Of a stretch of 54,205 bases of DNA, positions 33,848 through 41,975 are shown piece by piece. Both the position numbers and the translations under genes were made by a program. The notes below the pieces were generated by a model. It saw only the letters and a program-made list of their open reading frames with translations, did no database searches and was not told the DNA's origin. The first letter of the stretch is position 1. Every line of letters begins with the position of its first letter. Source of the DNA: Bacillota bacterium (GTDB lineage: Bacteria > Bacillota > SHA-98 > UBA4971); contig JANLFY010000017.1 of NCBI GenBank assembly GCA_024653485.1, positions 1 through 54,205 of the forward strand, in the 5' to 3' direction.

Positions 33848-36190
33848 CTACGCACCTTTCGGCGCGACAGGCAGCACCACCGTAAACGCGGACCCTTCGC
33901 CGGGTGCGCTCTGGGCACGTATAGTGCCGCCGTGCTGCTTCGCGATTTGCATGGAAATGGTGAGCCCCAGGCCTGTCCCGTGCTTCTTAGTGGTGAAGAA
34001 CGGCCGGAAGAGATGGGACATGACGTCTGCGCTCATCCCCGGCCCGGTGTCGCGGAACTCGACTTCCACAAAGCGCCCGTCCGCGGAGGTCCGGGTGGAC
34101 ACGCGTAGTTCGCCGCCTCCCACAGGAGCCATCGCCTCGAGGCCGTTCCTGCAAAGATTCAGGAATACCTGCCCCAGCTTCGTGCCGTCGGCCATGACCT
34201 CCGGCGTGTCATCGGCGTACGCCCTCACGATCGTGATTCCGGCGTCCAAAGCCTGGGGTTCCACGGCCTCGAGAACCTCTTCGAGCATGCCCGTGAGAGA
34301 AAGCGGCTCGAGCTCCGGTGTCATGGGCTTCACGAGCAGTGAGAAGTCCTCCACGATGTTGCTGATCTGATCGACCTGACGAAACAGCCGCTCTATCCTG
34401 CTCTTCATGGAGTCAGGCACGGACGGGTCGGACTGCATCACCTGCAGATAACCTTTGATCACCGCAAGCGGATTCTTGATTTCATGGGCGGCTCCCGCAG
34501 CGAGTTGCTCCAGGGTCGCTATCCGCTCCGCCATGGCCTGTTGCCCTGCGCCTAACGCACGGCGAGTTCGAAGCGACATGTTCTCCCAAGGAGCGGCGAT
34601 GTCGTCGCACACGGCATCCAGGAACTCGAGTTCCGCCTGGGAAAACGCCTCGCCGCCCGGCCTGCCCAGTACCAGGACGGCGCTGACGGACGCACCAGTC
34701 CAGAGCGGCGCGATTACCCCTGCCTGCCAACGCGGGTGCGGAAGGGAAACCCTCTGTACCCCAGGCGCGCTCCCGAATGGTCTCGCATTTCGCAGTGCCT
34801 GGTACACCCATGCCTCTGCGTTGGGATCTCCGCTCGAGCGTCGCGCAGCGTCCTCAGACAGCATCGGGACCTCGGCAGCCGATGCCGCTTCGCCTGCTTC
34901 CCTCGTTCCCTTGTGGCTGGGACCACTGCCTGGGTCGACTATGGAAAACAAACATGATTGGACGACCGCGAAATCCTCGGACCCGTTGCGACGCTCCGCA
35001 AGCGCACCAACCTCAAACTCGACGCCAGCTCTCAACCCTCTGAGGAGTACTTCAGCCGCATGTGCGGGACTGCTGCACGTCTTGCTGACGGCCTCGAAGG
35101 CTTCAACGAGACTAGACCTTGTTTCCCCCGCAGCTTCGAGACGGTGCACGCTCGTCTCCGCAAAGGCCTCGCTGAGCGCCTCGGCCACGGCTTCCATGAG
35201 TCGCGTGTCCGCGAGTTCCAGTCTCTCGCCCTGGGAAACCCAAAGCTCAAGCACACCTACGGTCTCCCGCCCGCACCGGACCGGCAGGCAGACCACTGTG
35301 CCTTCCGCACGTCCTCTGGCCTTGTACACCAGCGGGCATGCATGTCCTTCAGACCCTGCACTGATTCCTCCAGCCTCATTCCGCGCGAGCAATCCACACC
35401 TCGAGGAGTGAACCGGCTCCATTCCCCTCGCGGAGGACGGCCGTCCGGATGATGCCAAGACTTCGAGCTCCCCTGTCTCGAGGTTCAAGACCCTGAACAC
35501 CGCGGCATCAACGAGGCAGGCCTTGTGAAGGAGTAGGACGGCAGCGTCCAACAGGCAGCACAGCCGGCTCGCGGTCCGGAGCACAGCTCGAGCTCTCAGC
35601 ACCTTGAGAAGGCGAGGAGCTCCTCGGGCAAACTCCCTATCGTGAAGTAGCCGACGCGCGACGTCTGCCAGCTGATCCGTTATCGCGCGAAGGAGTTGTT
35701 CAGACTCGGTCGTAAACGATGGCGACGATCTCCCCCGGAAGACCGCGATCGCCGCCACCAGGCACCCGTCCTCGCCGAGCACGGGCGCAACCAACATCGA
35801 CGACACGTCGAGCGCGTCCCGCACGTCGCTCGGAAGCTCCGCCCTGGTGCCCTGCCGGGCAGCAACCGCAACGTAGCCGGCCACGTACGTCCAGAGGCGT
35901 CGAAGCCTCTCGGATGGCGGCTGCGGATCGACGTTCGCGAAAGACTGGGTCGTCGACTGCGCGGTAGGATCCACCTCGACGAGCAGGGCATGGTCTGCCC
36001 GGCACGCGAGGCGAACGACGCGTAGCAGCTCGCGACAGAATCTCGCTCTCCCGCTGCGGTCGCCGATGAAGAAGATGTCCTTCGCCGCCAGCGCAACCCA
36101 GCACGTCCCCTGAGGTGAGCGCGACATCCCTGCAAACGCGGCGTGCGGCACGCGAGAGTCTCCCCTGTCGCGATGTCGACCGTAAGTCAC
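33848..36190 (-). CDS. Soluble GAF-containing sensor histidine kinase
   Basis: 780 residues with no membrane helix or signal peptide. The first 530 residues hold three GAF-like regions (for example SSMLVAPVLGEDGCLVAAIA, VVCLPVRCGRETVGVLELW, and VIAPLWTGASVSAVLVLGRP). The kinase core follows: H-box AAGAAHEIKNPLAVIKGY, N-box LCRNGLEAM, G1 DTGPGM, F-box FFTTKKHG and G2 GTGLGL. It should autophosphorylate on His in response to a cytoplasmic ligand. No response regulator gene is adjacent, so its partner is elsewhere. GTG at 36190 has GAGGT upstream; ATG at 36127 is an alternative. Confidence 0.88.
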   Translation of the reverse strand: MTYGRHRDRGDSRVPHAAFAGMSRSPQGTCWVALAAKDIFFIGDRSGRARFCRELLRVVRLACRADHALLVEVDPTAQSTTQSFANVDPQPPSERLRRLWTYVAGYVAVAARQGTRAELPSDVRDALDVSSMLVAPVLGEDGCLVAAIAVFRGRSSPSFTTESEQLLRAITDQLADVARRLLHDREFARGAPRLLKVLRARAVLRTASRLCCLLDAAVLLLHKACLVDAAVFRVLNLETGELEVLASSGRPSSARGMEPVHSSRCGLLARNEAGGISAGSEGHACPLVYKARGRAEGTVVCLPVRCGRETVGVLELWVSQGERLELADTRLMEAVAEALSEAFAETSVHRLEAAGETRSSLVEAFEAVSKTCSSPAHAAEVLLRGLRAGVEFEVGALAERRNGSEDFAVVQSCLFSIVDPGSGPSHKGTREAGEAASAAEVPMLSEDAARRSSGDPNAEAWVYQALRNARPFGSAPGVQRVSLPHPRWQAGVIAPLWTGASVSAVLVLGRPGGEAFSQAELEFLDAVCDDIAAPWENMSLRTRRALGAGQQAMAERIATLEQLAAGAAHEIKNPLAVIKGYLQVMQSDPSVPDSMKSRIERLFRQVDQISNIVEDFSLLVKPMTPELEPLSLTGMLEEVLEAVEPQALDAGITIVRAYADDTPEVMADGTKLGQVFLNLCRNGLEAMAPVGGGELRVSTRTSADGRFVEVEFRDTGPGMSADVMSHLFRPFFTTKKHGTGLGLTISMQIAKQHGGTIRAQSAPGEGSAFTVVLPVAPKGA

Positions 36191-36785
36191 AGCGGCATTA
36201 CCTCGCTACCTTCTCGAACCCCCCTCTTGCCATGGTCAATACGGCGGGGGATTCAGGCTCGAGTGCTCGAACCTCTGCCGAGGTCCACACGGCCGCCGGC
36301 GCGTCCAGCGCTCCGCAAATCCGCACAGGGCAAGACGCTCGACGACCACCAGCAACCACGGCCTTTGCGCACGCACTGGGCCGGGACCACCGATGGTCGC
36401 GGACTTCGCCGCAGCCACATCACGTTGACACTGCCCGGAGCTTTTCTGCTCCTCCGCGCACTCGAATCGGGCGCGCTCAGTCCCTCCCTGCTGGCCCGCC
36501 TCCAGCCGGGAGCGGTCGTCTGGGCGCAGCGGTAACACTACGTAGCTCTACCATCCGATGCAGCGGAAAGATGCAGCAACGATGCTTCCCAAGGAGCCCC
36601 TAGGAGGGCAGCTGGGCTCAAGTCTTGCCAGGACAAGTTGTATTGCTTTCTCCAAATGTATTGCTTTCTCTAGTAGCAACATTCGACGGGACAATAGTAT
36701 TCCCTGCCATTAGGAGCGATTTCAGCCCAATTTGACGGCCGTCTGCAGGACCGATGAATCCCGCCGTGGCGCCGTCCATGCCCTC
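36191..36785. other. Spacer with an 18-base-period direct repeat
   Basis: No gene is supported; open frames here are low-complexity Arg/Pro/Ala shadows. TGTATTGCTTTCTC occurs twice with an 18-base period (36639-36652 and 36657-36670). This AT-rich patch lies beyond the stop of the DMT gene and before the kinase gene, both on the minus strand. Confidence 0.45.
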
Positions 36786-37229
36786 TCATCCGAGCAAGAG
36801 CTTGGCTCCAGCCGCGAGCAGCAGTAAGCCTAGACCTTTCAGCCACGTAAGAGGCATAGAGCGAAGACCGAAGAGGCCAAAGTGATCTATGAGCAACGCG
36901 GTGAGTACTTGCCCAACTATTATCGAGGTGGTAGCTATGGCCGCGCCCAGCTTCGGTATGCTCGACATCACTCCCCACACTATGAGCACTCCGATGATGC
37001 CGCCGAGCGGGCCGTACCAGGGCCCTTTCGTGACTCGACCGAGATCGCCCCCACCCATCTTCATCGCAAACAACAGGAATGACACGCTGACGAGGCCAAC
37101 GATGTGGACGACGAAGACGGCCTCCCATTGGCCTACCACCTTGCCGAGCCTGGCGTTAATTGACCCTTGTACTGCCATGGCGACCCCGGAAACGAGGGCG
37201 ACGAGCAGCGCAACGACTTTGGCGGACAT
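36786..37229 (-). CDS. DMT-superfamily transporter of the YdcZ (DUF606) type
   Basis: 147 residues with five hydrophobic helices, the size of YdcZ-type half transporters. MAVQGSINARLGK in helix 1 and the final LTWLKGLGLLLLAAGAKLLL are typical. These proteins are thought to pump small organic solutes, often as pairs, but no second copy is adjacent. ATG at 37229 gives the usual N-terminus (SAKVVALLVALVSG); the frame extends to 37244. No good ribosome binding site is visible for either. Confidence 0.75.
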   Translation of the reverse strand: MSAKVVALLVALVSGVAMAVQGSINARLGKVVGQWEAVFVVHIVGLVSVSFLLFAMKMGGGDLGRVTKGPWYGPLGGIIGVLIVWGVMSSIPKLGAAIATTSIIVGQVLTALLIDHFGLFGLRSMPLTWLKGLGLLLLAAGAKLLLG

Positions 37230-37285
37230 GTCTGCGGTAAACACCCCACACGGGTCTCGAGATCCTCTGCCGCTTTCCAGACGGT

Positions 37286-38158
37286 CTAGGAGCCCTGGCT
37301 GCCCGCCCCCGCCGGGCTCCCGGCTCCGGTGGCGCGCACACTCACATCACCGGAGACAACTCGAAGATCCCCGGAGCTCGTCCTTATCACGAGGGCGCCG
37401 TCCGCGTCGATGTCCACAGCGGTCCCGCGCACCACGCCGCCTGAACACGCGGCCTCTATCTCCCGCCCGAGCGTGTCAGAGTAAACCCTGACTCTCTCAA
37501 GTATCTCCAAAAACCCGCCTGACAAGAACCTCCCGTACAGGAAGCCGAGCTTCTCCAGCGCGAGATCCAGTATCTCCTCCCGGAGCGCCGCGGCGCTCGG
37601 GTCGAAGGGGGGCACGAGCGTTCCCGCAAGCGCCCTCACATCCTGGGGCAGATCCGTCACGTCCACCGCGACATCGATGCCTATCCCCACCACGACATGC
37701 CCAACTCGTTCGCCGCGCCATCTTCCCTCCATGAGCGTGCCGCTTACTTTCTTCCCGTTCACGACCACATCGTTGGGCCACTTCATCATGGCGGGTAGCC
37801 CCGCTGCCTCTCGGACGGTCTCAGTGACTGCCACGCCAGCCACGAGCGAGAGCTTGCCCAAATCCTTCGGCGGAACCGTCGGCCGAAGCACGACAGAGAA
37901 CCACAATCCGCCCCGCGGAGAATGCCACACGCGTCCCATGCGGCCCCTGCCACCGGTCTGGGTCTCGGCGACCACGCAAGTCCCCTCGGGCGCCCCGGCC
38001 TCAGCCATACGCATCGCGACGGCATTCGTGGAGTCCACTTCTTTGAGGCGTATCACCTTCCATTCTAGGGAGCGGGGGAGCAGCCCCTCCGTGTCTCGCC
38101 TTGCTCCGTCCCACGCCGCGCGGCGCTCGTCATCCGCGGCGTCCTCTCGTCGCACCAT
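37286..38158 (-). CDS. birA: Biotin--[acetyl-CoA-carboxylase] ligase
   Basis: About 290 residues from the ATG at 38158. The catalytic core is complete: LKEVDSTNAVAMRMAEAGAP, ETQTGGRGRMGRVWHSP (biotin loop), MMKWPNDVVVNGKKVSGTLM and VVGIGIDVAV. The open frame reaches back to 38407, but those 83 residues are Arg/Gly-rich and lie over the low-complexity tail of folK. The N-terminal DNA-binding domain of BirA repressors is absent, so it is an enzyme only. The start overlaps folK by 29 bases. The end carries a short Gly/Ala/Ser tail. Confidence 0.9.
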   Translation of the reverse strand: MVRREDAADDERRAAWDGARRDTEGLLPRSLEWKVIRLKEVDSTNAVAMRMAEAGAPEGTCVVAETQTGGRGRMGRVWHSPRGGLWFSVVLRPTVPPKDLGKLSLVAGVAVTETVREAAGLPAMMKWPNDVVVNGKKVSGTLMEGRWRGERVGHVVVGIGIDVAVDVTDLPQDVRALAGTLVPPFDPSAAALREEILDLALEKLGFLYGRFLSGGFLEILERVRVYSDTLGREIEAACSGGVVRGTAVDIDADGALVIRTSSGDLRVVSGDVSVRATGAGSPAGAGSQGS

Positions 38159-38870
38159 GCCGAGGTATGTGCCCCCTTCCTGTTTCAGCCTGCTTCGTTT
38201 CAGCCTGCCTCGAAGACTGCTCACCGAGCGGCGCTTCCCGTCCCCCGCATTCAGTGTCCTCTTCCGTGCCTGCCTCCCCCATGTTGGCAACCCCCATGTC
38301 TGCTTCCCCCGTGCCCGCCGACCCCGTCCCCGCCGTCCCCGTGCCCGCCGCGTCCTCCCCGTCAAGCCCTCGCCACCACTGCCCGGTCGTGTGGAGAGCG
38401 ACTCCATCGCACATCGCAGGCGCGCGGGCGAGATCGCCCGCGCGTGTCCCGCTCGGGGTCCTCAAGTCGGGAGCGATCTCTGCGAGAGGGACCATGACGA
38501 ACCCCCTCTCCCACATGCGCGGATGGGGAACCTCGAGGTTCTTCGAACGAATTCGGCGGTTCGCGTACAACAGGATGTCTATGTCGATGGTCCTCGGGCC
38601 CCACCTTATGGTGCGTTCGCGCCCGAGGCCGTCCTCTATGCCCTGACACAAACGCAAGAGCCTGAGGGGTGAAAAGTCGCACGTGATCGCAACGACGGCG
38701 TTGAGGAACGGCCCTTGTTCCTCGTACCCCACAGGCTCTGTCTCGTAAAGGGACGAAATCTTCTCGACCGCAACCCGTCCCGACCCTTCGAGCATCCTGA
38801 TAGCCTCAGCCATGTTACGCCGGCGGTCCCCCACGTTCGACCCCAGCCCGAGGTACGCCAGGACCGTCAT
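38130..38870 (-). CDS. folK: 2-amino-4-hydroxy-6-hydroxymethyldihydropteridine pyrophosphokinase
   Basis: 246 residues; normal HPPK is about 160. The enzyme part is intact: YLGLGSNVGDRRRNMAEAI, SSLYETEPVGYEEQGPFLN, RWGPRTIDIDILLY, and LEVPHPRMWERGFVMVPLAEIAP. It transfers pyrophosphate from ATP to the pterin alcohol in folate synthesis. After about residue 165 comes an 80-residue tail with GTGTAGTGSAGTG and MGVANMGEAG repeats, encoded by imperfect GGCACGGGGAC-type DNA repeats. It overlaps folB by one base (TGATG) and birA by 29. Confidence 0.92.
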   Translation of the reverse strand: MTVLAYLGLGSNVGDRRRNMAEAIRMLEGSGRVAVEKISSLYETEPVGYEEQGPFLNAVVAITCDFSPLRLLRLCQGIEDGLGRERTIRWGPRTIDIDILLYANRRIRSKNLEVPHPRMWERGFVMVPLAEIAPDLRTPSGTRAGDLARAPAMCDGVALHTTGQWWRGLDGEDAAGTGTAGTGSAGTGEADMGVANMGEAGTEEDTECGGREAPLGEQSSRQAETKQAETGRGHIPRHGATRGRRG

Positions 38871-39247
38871 CAGCGTGCCGGCCTCCTGACGATCTCAACC
38901 CCAACGTAGTCCAGTACTCCGCCCATGGCCACGTCGGGCTTGCGGACCCTCACGATGACCTCGTCCACTTCGTGAGCGGCCAGGATCTCCTGCGCGATAG
39001 TCTCGGCCAGGGCTTCAATGAGGTTGAACTCGCGCTCCTCCACTATGTCCTTTACGAGCGTGTATACGTCCACGTAGTTTATGCCGCCCGCATCGAGATC
39101 ATCGGCTTGAGCGGCTGTGGACAGGTCGGTCGCGAGCTCCACATCCACCTCGAACCTCTGGCCAAGTTCCTTCTCCGCCGGGAAGACCCCGTGATACCCG
39201 TAGAACACCATGTTCCGGAGGACGATTCTGTCACTCGGCCCCGCCAC
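38870..39247 (-). CDS. folB: Dihydroneopterin aldolase
   Basis: 125 residues, normal length. Motifs: IVLRNMVFYGYHGVFPAEKE, the RFEVDVELATD strand, NYVDVYTLVKDIVEE and a C-terminal VIVRVRKPDVAM. It cleaves dihydroneopterin to the hydroxymethylpterin used by FolK. It overlaps folP by 17 bases at its start and folK by one base at its end, giving one transcript for three consecutive folate steps. Confidence 0.93.
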   Translation of the reverse strand: MAGPSDRIVLRNMVFYGYHGVFPAEKELGQRFEVDVELATDLSTAAQADDLDAGGINYVDVYTLVKDIVEEREFNLIEALAETIAQEILAAHEVDEVIVRVRKPDVAMGGVLDYVGVEIVRRPAR

Positions 39248-40472
39248 GCTCTGCCCCTCCTCTCACGATGGCGTCAGCCATCCTCGCCACCCTACTCATG
39301 TATCGTACGTCGTGGACCCGCACGATGTCCGCGCCGGACGCGATGGCGAGCGCCACCGTGGCGGCGGTGCCCTCCAGCCGTTGGTCCACCGGGAGGTTCA
39401 GCACCTTTCCGATGAGAGACTTGCGTGACGTCCCCACCAAGATGGGGAGGCCGAGGCTGCGAAACTCCTTCAGTCGTCTGAGGATCTCGAGATTGTGTGC
39501 GACGGTCTTGCCGAAGCCGATCCCGGGGTCGATGACTATGCTGTCGCGGGGGATTCCGTACGCCTCGGCCCGGGCCACGGCATCTCGGAAGAAGCCCAGG
39601 ATCTCCCCAACCACGGAGTCGTACTGCGGGTTGTCCTGCATGTCGCGAGGAAGCCCCTTCATATGCATGAGCACGACCGGAACTCCCGCCCGCGCCACGA
39701 CCTCGCCCAGACGTTCATCCAGGCGTAGACCCGAGATATCGTTAACCATGTGGGCACCTGCCGCGAGCGCGGCCTCCGCGACTTCGCTCTTGTAAGTATC
39801 CACCGAAATGGGGACTTGCACCTCGGCGGCCAGGCGCTTCACGACGGGGATGACGCGCGCCATCTCTTCCTCGAGCGGAACGGGCTCGGCGCCTGGTCTG
39901 GTCGATTCCCCGCCTATGTCGACTATGTCGGCACCCTCCTCCACGAGGCGCCGGGCGTGCTCAACCGCAGCCTCGGTCGTACAGTGCTGTCCGCCGTCCG
40001 AGAACGAGTCGGGCGTCACGTTTACTATGCCCATGATGTAGGTTCTCTCGCCAAGCGCAAGTGTGTGCTCCCGCAGCTTGAGCGTCCGCCGCGTCCGCGC
40101 CACCGGAGGCTCGCACGTGTCAAGCACCTCAATGATCTCACGGGCGATGTCACGCAGGCCGAACGGCTGCCGCAAGAGCCCTTCCGCAGCGCGACGCAGC
40201 GTGCGAGCTGTGCCCATGAGGAGGACGTCAGTGGAATCAGTGGAAAGGGAGGCAACTCCGTCGCTGACCGCCGCCTCCCCACCTTTGGAAAGCATCTCCT
40301 CTTTGATGAGGATTGCGGCCCTGAGCGGCACCCGCTCGAGACGGATGACCCTGAATACTCCTTTGGGCACCATTATCGACACGCCTTCGGGCGCGACACC
40401 TATGTCGCGCATCTCTCGCTCCAGGTCGCCCTCGTCGTTCACGAGGATCAGGCGTGCGTTGTGAGAAGCCAC
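39231..40472 (-). CDS. folP: Dihydropteroate synthase with N-terminal extension
   Basis: About 413 residues from the GTG at 40472 (GGAG nine bases upstream). The C-terminal 270 residues are a complete DHPS barrel: IMGIVNVTPDSFSDGG, VDIGGESTRPGA, PISVDTYKSEVAEAALAAG, MVNDISGL, VLMHMKG, DPGIGFGKT and ILVGTSRKSLIG. It joins pterin pyrophosphate with p-aminobenzoate. The first 135 residues form an extra domain (GVSIMVPKGVFRVIRLERVP, then ILIKEEMLSKGGEAAVSDGV), known from memory in some other DHPS proteins but of unknown role. Confidence 0.92.
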   Translation of the reverse strand: MASHNARLILVNDEGDLEREMRDIGVAPEGVSIMVPKGVFRVIRLERVPLRAAILIKEEMLSKGGEAAVSDGVASLSTDSTDVLLMGTARTLRRAAEGLLRQPFGLRDIAREIIEVLDTCEPPVARTRRTLKLREHTLALGERTYIMGIVNVTPDSFSDGGQHCTTEAAVEHARRLVEEGADIVDIGGESTRPGAEPVPLEEEMARVIPVVKRLAAEVQVPISVDTYKSEVAEAALAAGAHMVNDISGLRLDERLGEVVARAGVPVVLMHMKGLPRDMQDNPQYDSVVGEILGFFRDAVARAEAYGIPRDSIVIDPGIGFGKTVAHNLEILRRLKEFRSLGLPILVGTSRKSLIGKVLNLPVDQRLEGTAATVALAIASGADIVRVHDVRYMSRVARMADAIVRGGAERGGAE

Positions 40473-40591
40473 GCCTCGCTTCTCCTGCTCTCGAGCGCGC
40501 TCCCCGTCCACTGCGGTCACCCCGTCTTCCACTGCCCGGGCTCTTGCGCCCCTCAGCTCCCGACTCTCAGCTCTCAGCGCGCGGCCGGGGT

Positions 40592-41113
40592 CTAGACCAC
40601 CTTGACCCCGAGCGTGCGTTCCATCTCTTTCAGGGCAAACTCGTGCGCCGCTTCGTCGAACGACGCCACGCAGTCACGCGGCACGACTACTCTATAGTTC
40701 AGCATTCGCGCGTCAACGGCGGTATACAGGTCGCAGATGTTCGTACACACGCCTACGAGCACTATCTCATCGACACCGAGCTCGCGCAAGGTGAGGTCGA
40801 GATCCGTCTGAAAGAACCCGCTGAACCTGCGCTTCGGAATCACCTTGTCCCCCGGACGAGGACGGATCTCGTCCACGACTTCGGCGCCGGGTGTGCCGGC
40901 CACGCAGTGAGGCGGGAACATGGCGAATTCCGGGTCATCCGCAGCATGCCTGTCGCAGACGTAGATCACCGGCCATCCAGCTGCGCGCGCCTCGTCGATC
41001 TTGCGCGCGACCGCCTGCACGACCTTCGCCGCCGGTGGGCCTATCGAGAGCTTCCCGTCGGCATCGATGAAGTCCTTCAACATGTCGATCACCACGAGCG
41101 CTTTGCCAGGCAT
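40592..41113 (-). CDS. Isochorismatase-family cysteine hydrolase
   Basis: 173 residues, normal length. The catalytic triad is visible: Asp in LVVIDMLKDF, Lys in VIPKRRFSGF, and Cys in VGVCTNICDLYTAVDA. The family includes nicotinamidase (PncA) and amidohydrolases; the metal-site pattern DADGKL and the CDRH segment fit a nicotinamidase-like enzyme, but other amides are possible. It lies 120 bases before folP on the same strand and may head that operon, without an obvious functional link to folate. Confidence 0.8.
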   Translation of the reverse strand: MPGKALVVIDMLKDFIDADGKLSIGPPAAKVVQAVARKIDEARAAGWPVIYVCDRHAADDPEFAMFPPHCVAGTPGAEVVDEIRPRPGDKVIPKRRFSGFFQTDLDLTLRELGVDEIVLVGVCTNICDLYTAVDARMLNYRVVVPRDCVASFDEAAHEFALKEMERTLGVKVV

Positions 41114-41130
41114 AGCTCACACTCCCTTCA

Positions 41131-41148
41131 CGCGGCCGCGCGGCCGCG
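41131..41148. repeat. Perfect 18-bp GC palindrome
   Basis: CGCGGCCGCGCGGCCGCG reads the same on both strands and contains two overlapping GCGGCCGC sites. It lies between the cysteine hydrolase start and the cyclodeaminase stop. It might act as a hairpin at the end of the cyclodeaminase transcript, but no T-tract follows. Confidence 0.5.
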
Positions 41149-41213
41149 AGACCGCCACGCTCAAGTGCTATCGCAGCTGGGGCACGAGCCCAGATCCCAT
41201 CTCAAGTTCCTGC

Positions 41214-41975
41214 TCACTCCAGCGTCTCGCGAACCCGGGCCATGACCTCGTCGCGTATGATTTCCGCGGACTTCAGCGCCTTCGCCATCTCTTCGCGCAT
41301 GGCGGAGACGAAGGCCTGGTCCTTTATGGAGCCAAGGTTTATCAGGACATTTAGGTACGCCCCGTGCAGGGCGGCGTCCGCCGCGAGGCAAGCCACTGCC
41401 GCGTCGGACAGGGCGCTCTGCGCTCCTTCCCTCACCGCGAGGTCAGCGAGGCGCATCACCTCCACCGCCCCCTTCGCGACTTGCGAGGGCACTCGGCACG
41501 CTTCCTTGAGGGCGTCCTGGATAGCGGCGCTGCGAGACCTCTTCTCTTCGTCAGAGGACTTGGGCAACCGGTACGCGGCCATCACCGCTTCGAAAGCCGC
41601 CGCGTCCTCGTCTACGAGCCTCTCGAAGTGGCGCCTGAGGCCGCCCGCTATCTCCACGACCATGGTCATGTCCGCCTCCACGTCCGCCGGCCTGCGCGAG
41701 GCCTCGCCTTCATGGGACGACTCTGGCGGCGTGACCGGTCTAGCTTTGACTAGCGCTGATTCGACGGGAGGGGTCGCACCCGACTCGTGCGCAGACGTGG
41801 GCGTTTGCGCGCGTCCCCCGGCGCTCAACTTACGAAGCGTGAGCGAACCCACCATGCTCACGAGAGCGGCGGCGAGCGCCGCCGCGAGCGCCGACACGCT
41901 GCCTCCTCCCGGCGTTGGAGAGCCTGCCGCGACCTCGTCGATGAAACTGCTGACCGTCAGGTTGGTAAGGCTCAC
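41214..41975 (-). CDS. Cyclodeaminase/cyclohydrolase (FTCD C-terminal domain type)
   Basis: 253 residues. The family hallmark PTPGGGSVSALAAALAAALV is near the start and the helical core follows (AAFEAVMAAYRLPK; DAALHGAYLNVLINLGSI). It should convert formimidoyl-tetrahydrofolate to methenyl-tetrahydrofolate and ammonia, the step after FtcD. Between TLRKLS and ADVEADMTMV is an insertion of about 45 Thr/Pro/Ser/Glu-rich residues. Its start overlaps the hutI stop by four bases, so it is coupled to histidine degradation. Confidence 0.85.
   Translation of the reverse strand: MSLTNLTVSSFIDEVAAGSPTPGGGSVSALAAALAAALVSMVGSLTLRKLSAGGRAQTPTSAHESGATPPVESALVKARPVTPPESSHEGEASRRPADVEADMTMVVEIAGGLRRHFERLVDEDAAAFEAVMAAYRLPKSSDEEKRSRSAAIQDALKEACRVPSQVAKGAVEVMRLADLAVREGAQSALSDAAVACLAADAALHGAYLNVLINLGSIKDQAFVSAMREEMAKALKSAEIIRDEVMARVRETLE

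Noticed and set aside
36115-36603. Small genes in the spacer before the histidine kinase
   Set aside because: Frames on both strands are Arg/Pro/Ala-rich, lack ribosome binding sites and show no protein-like pattern.
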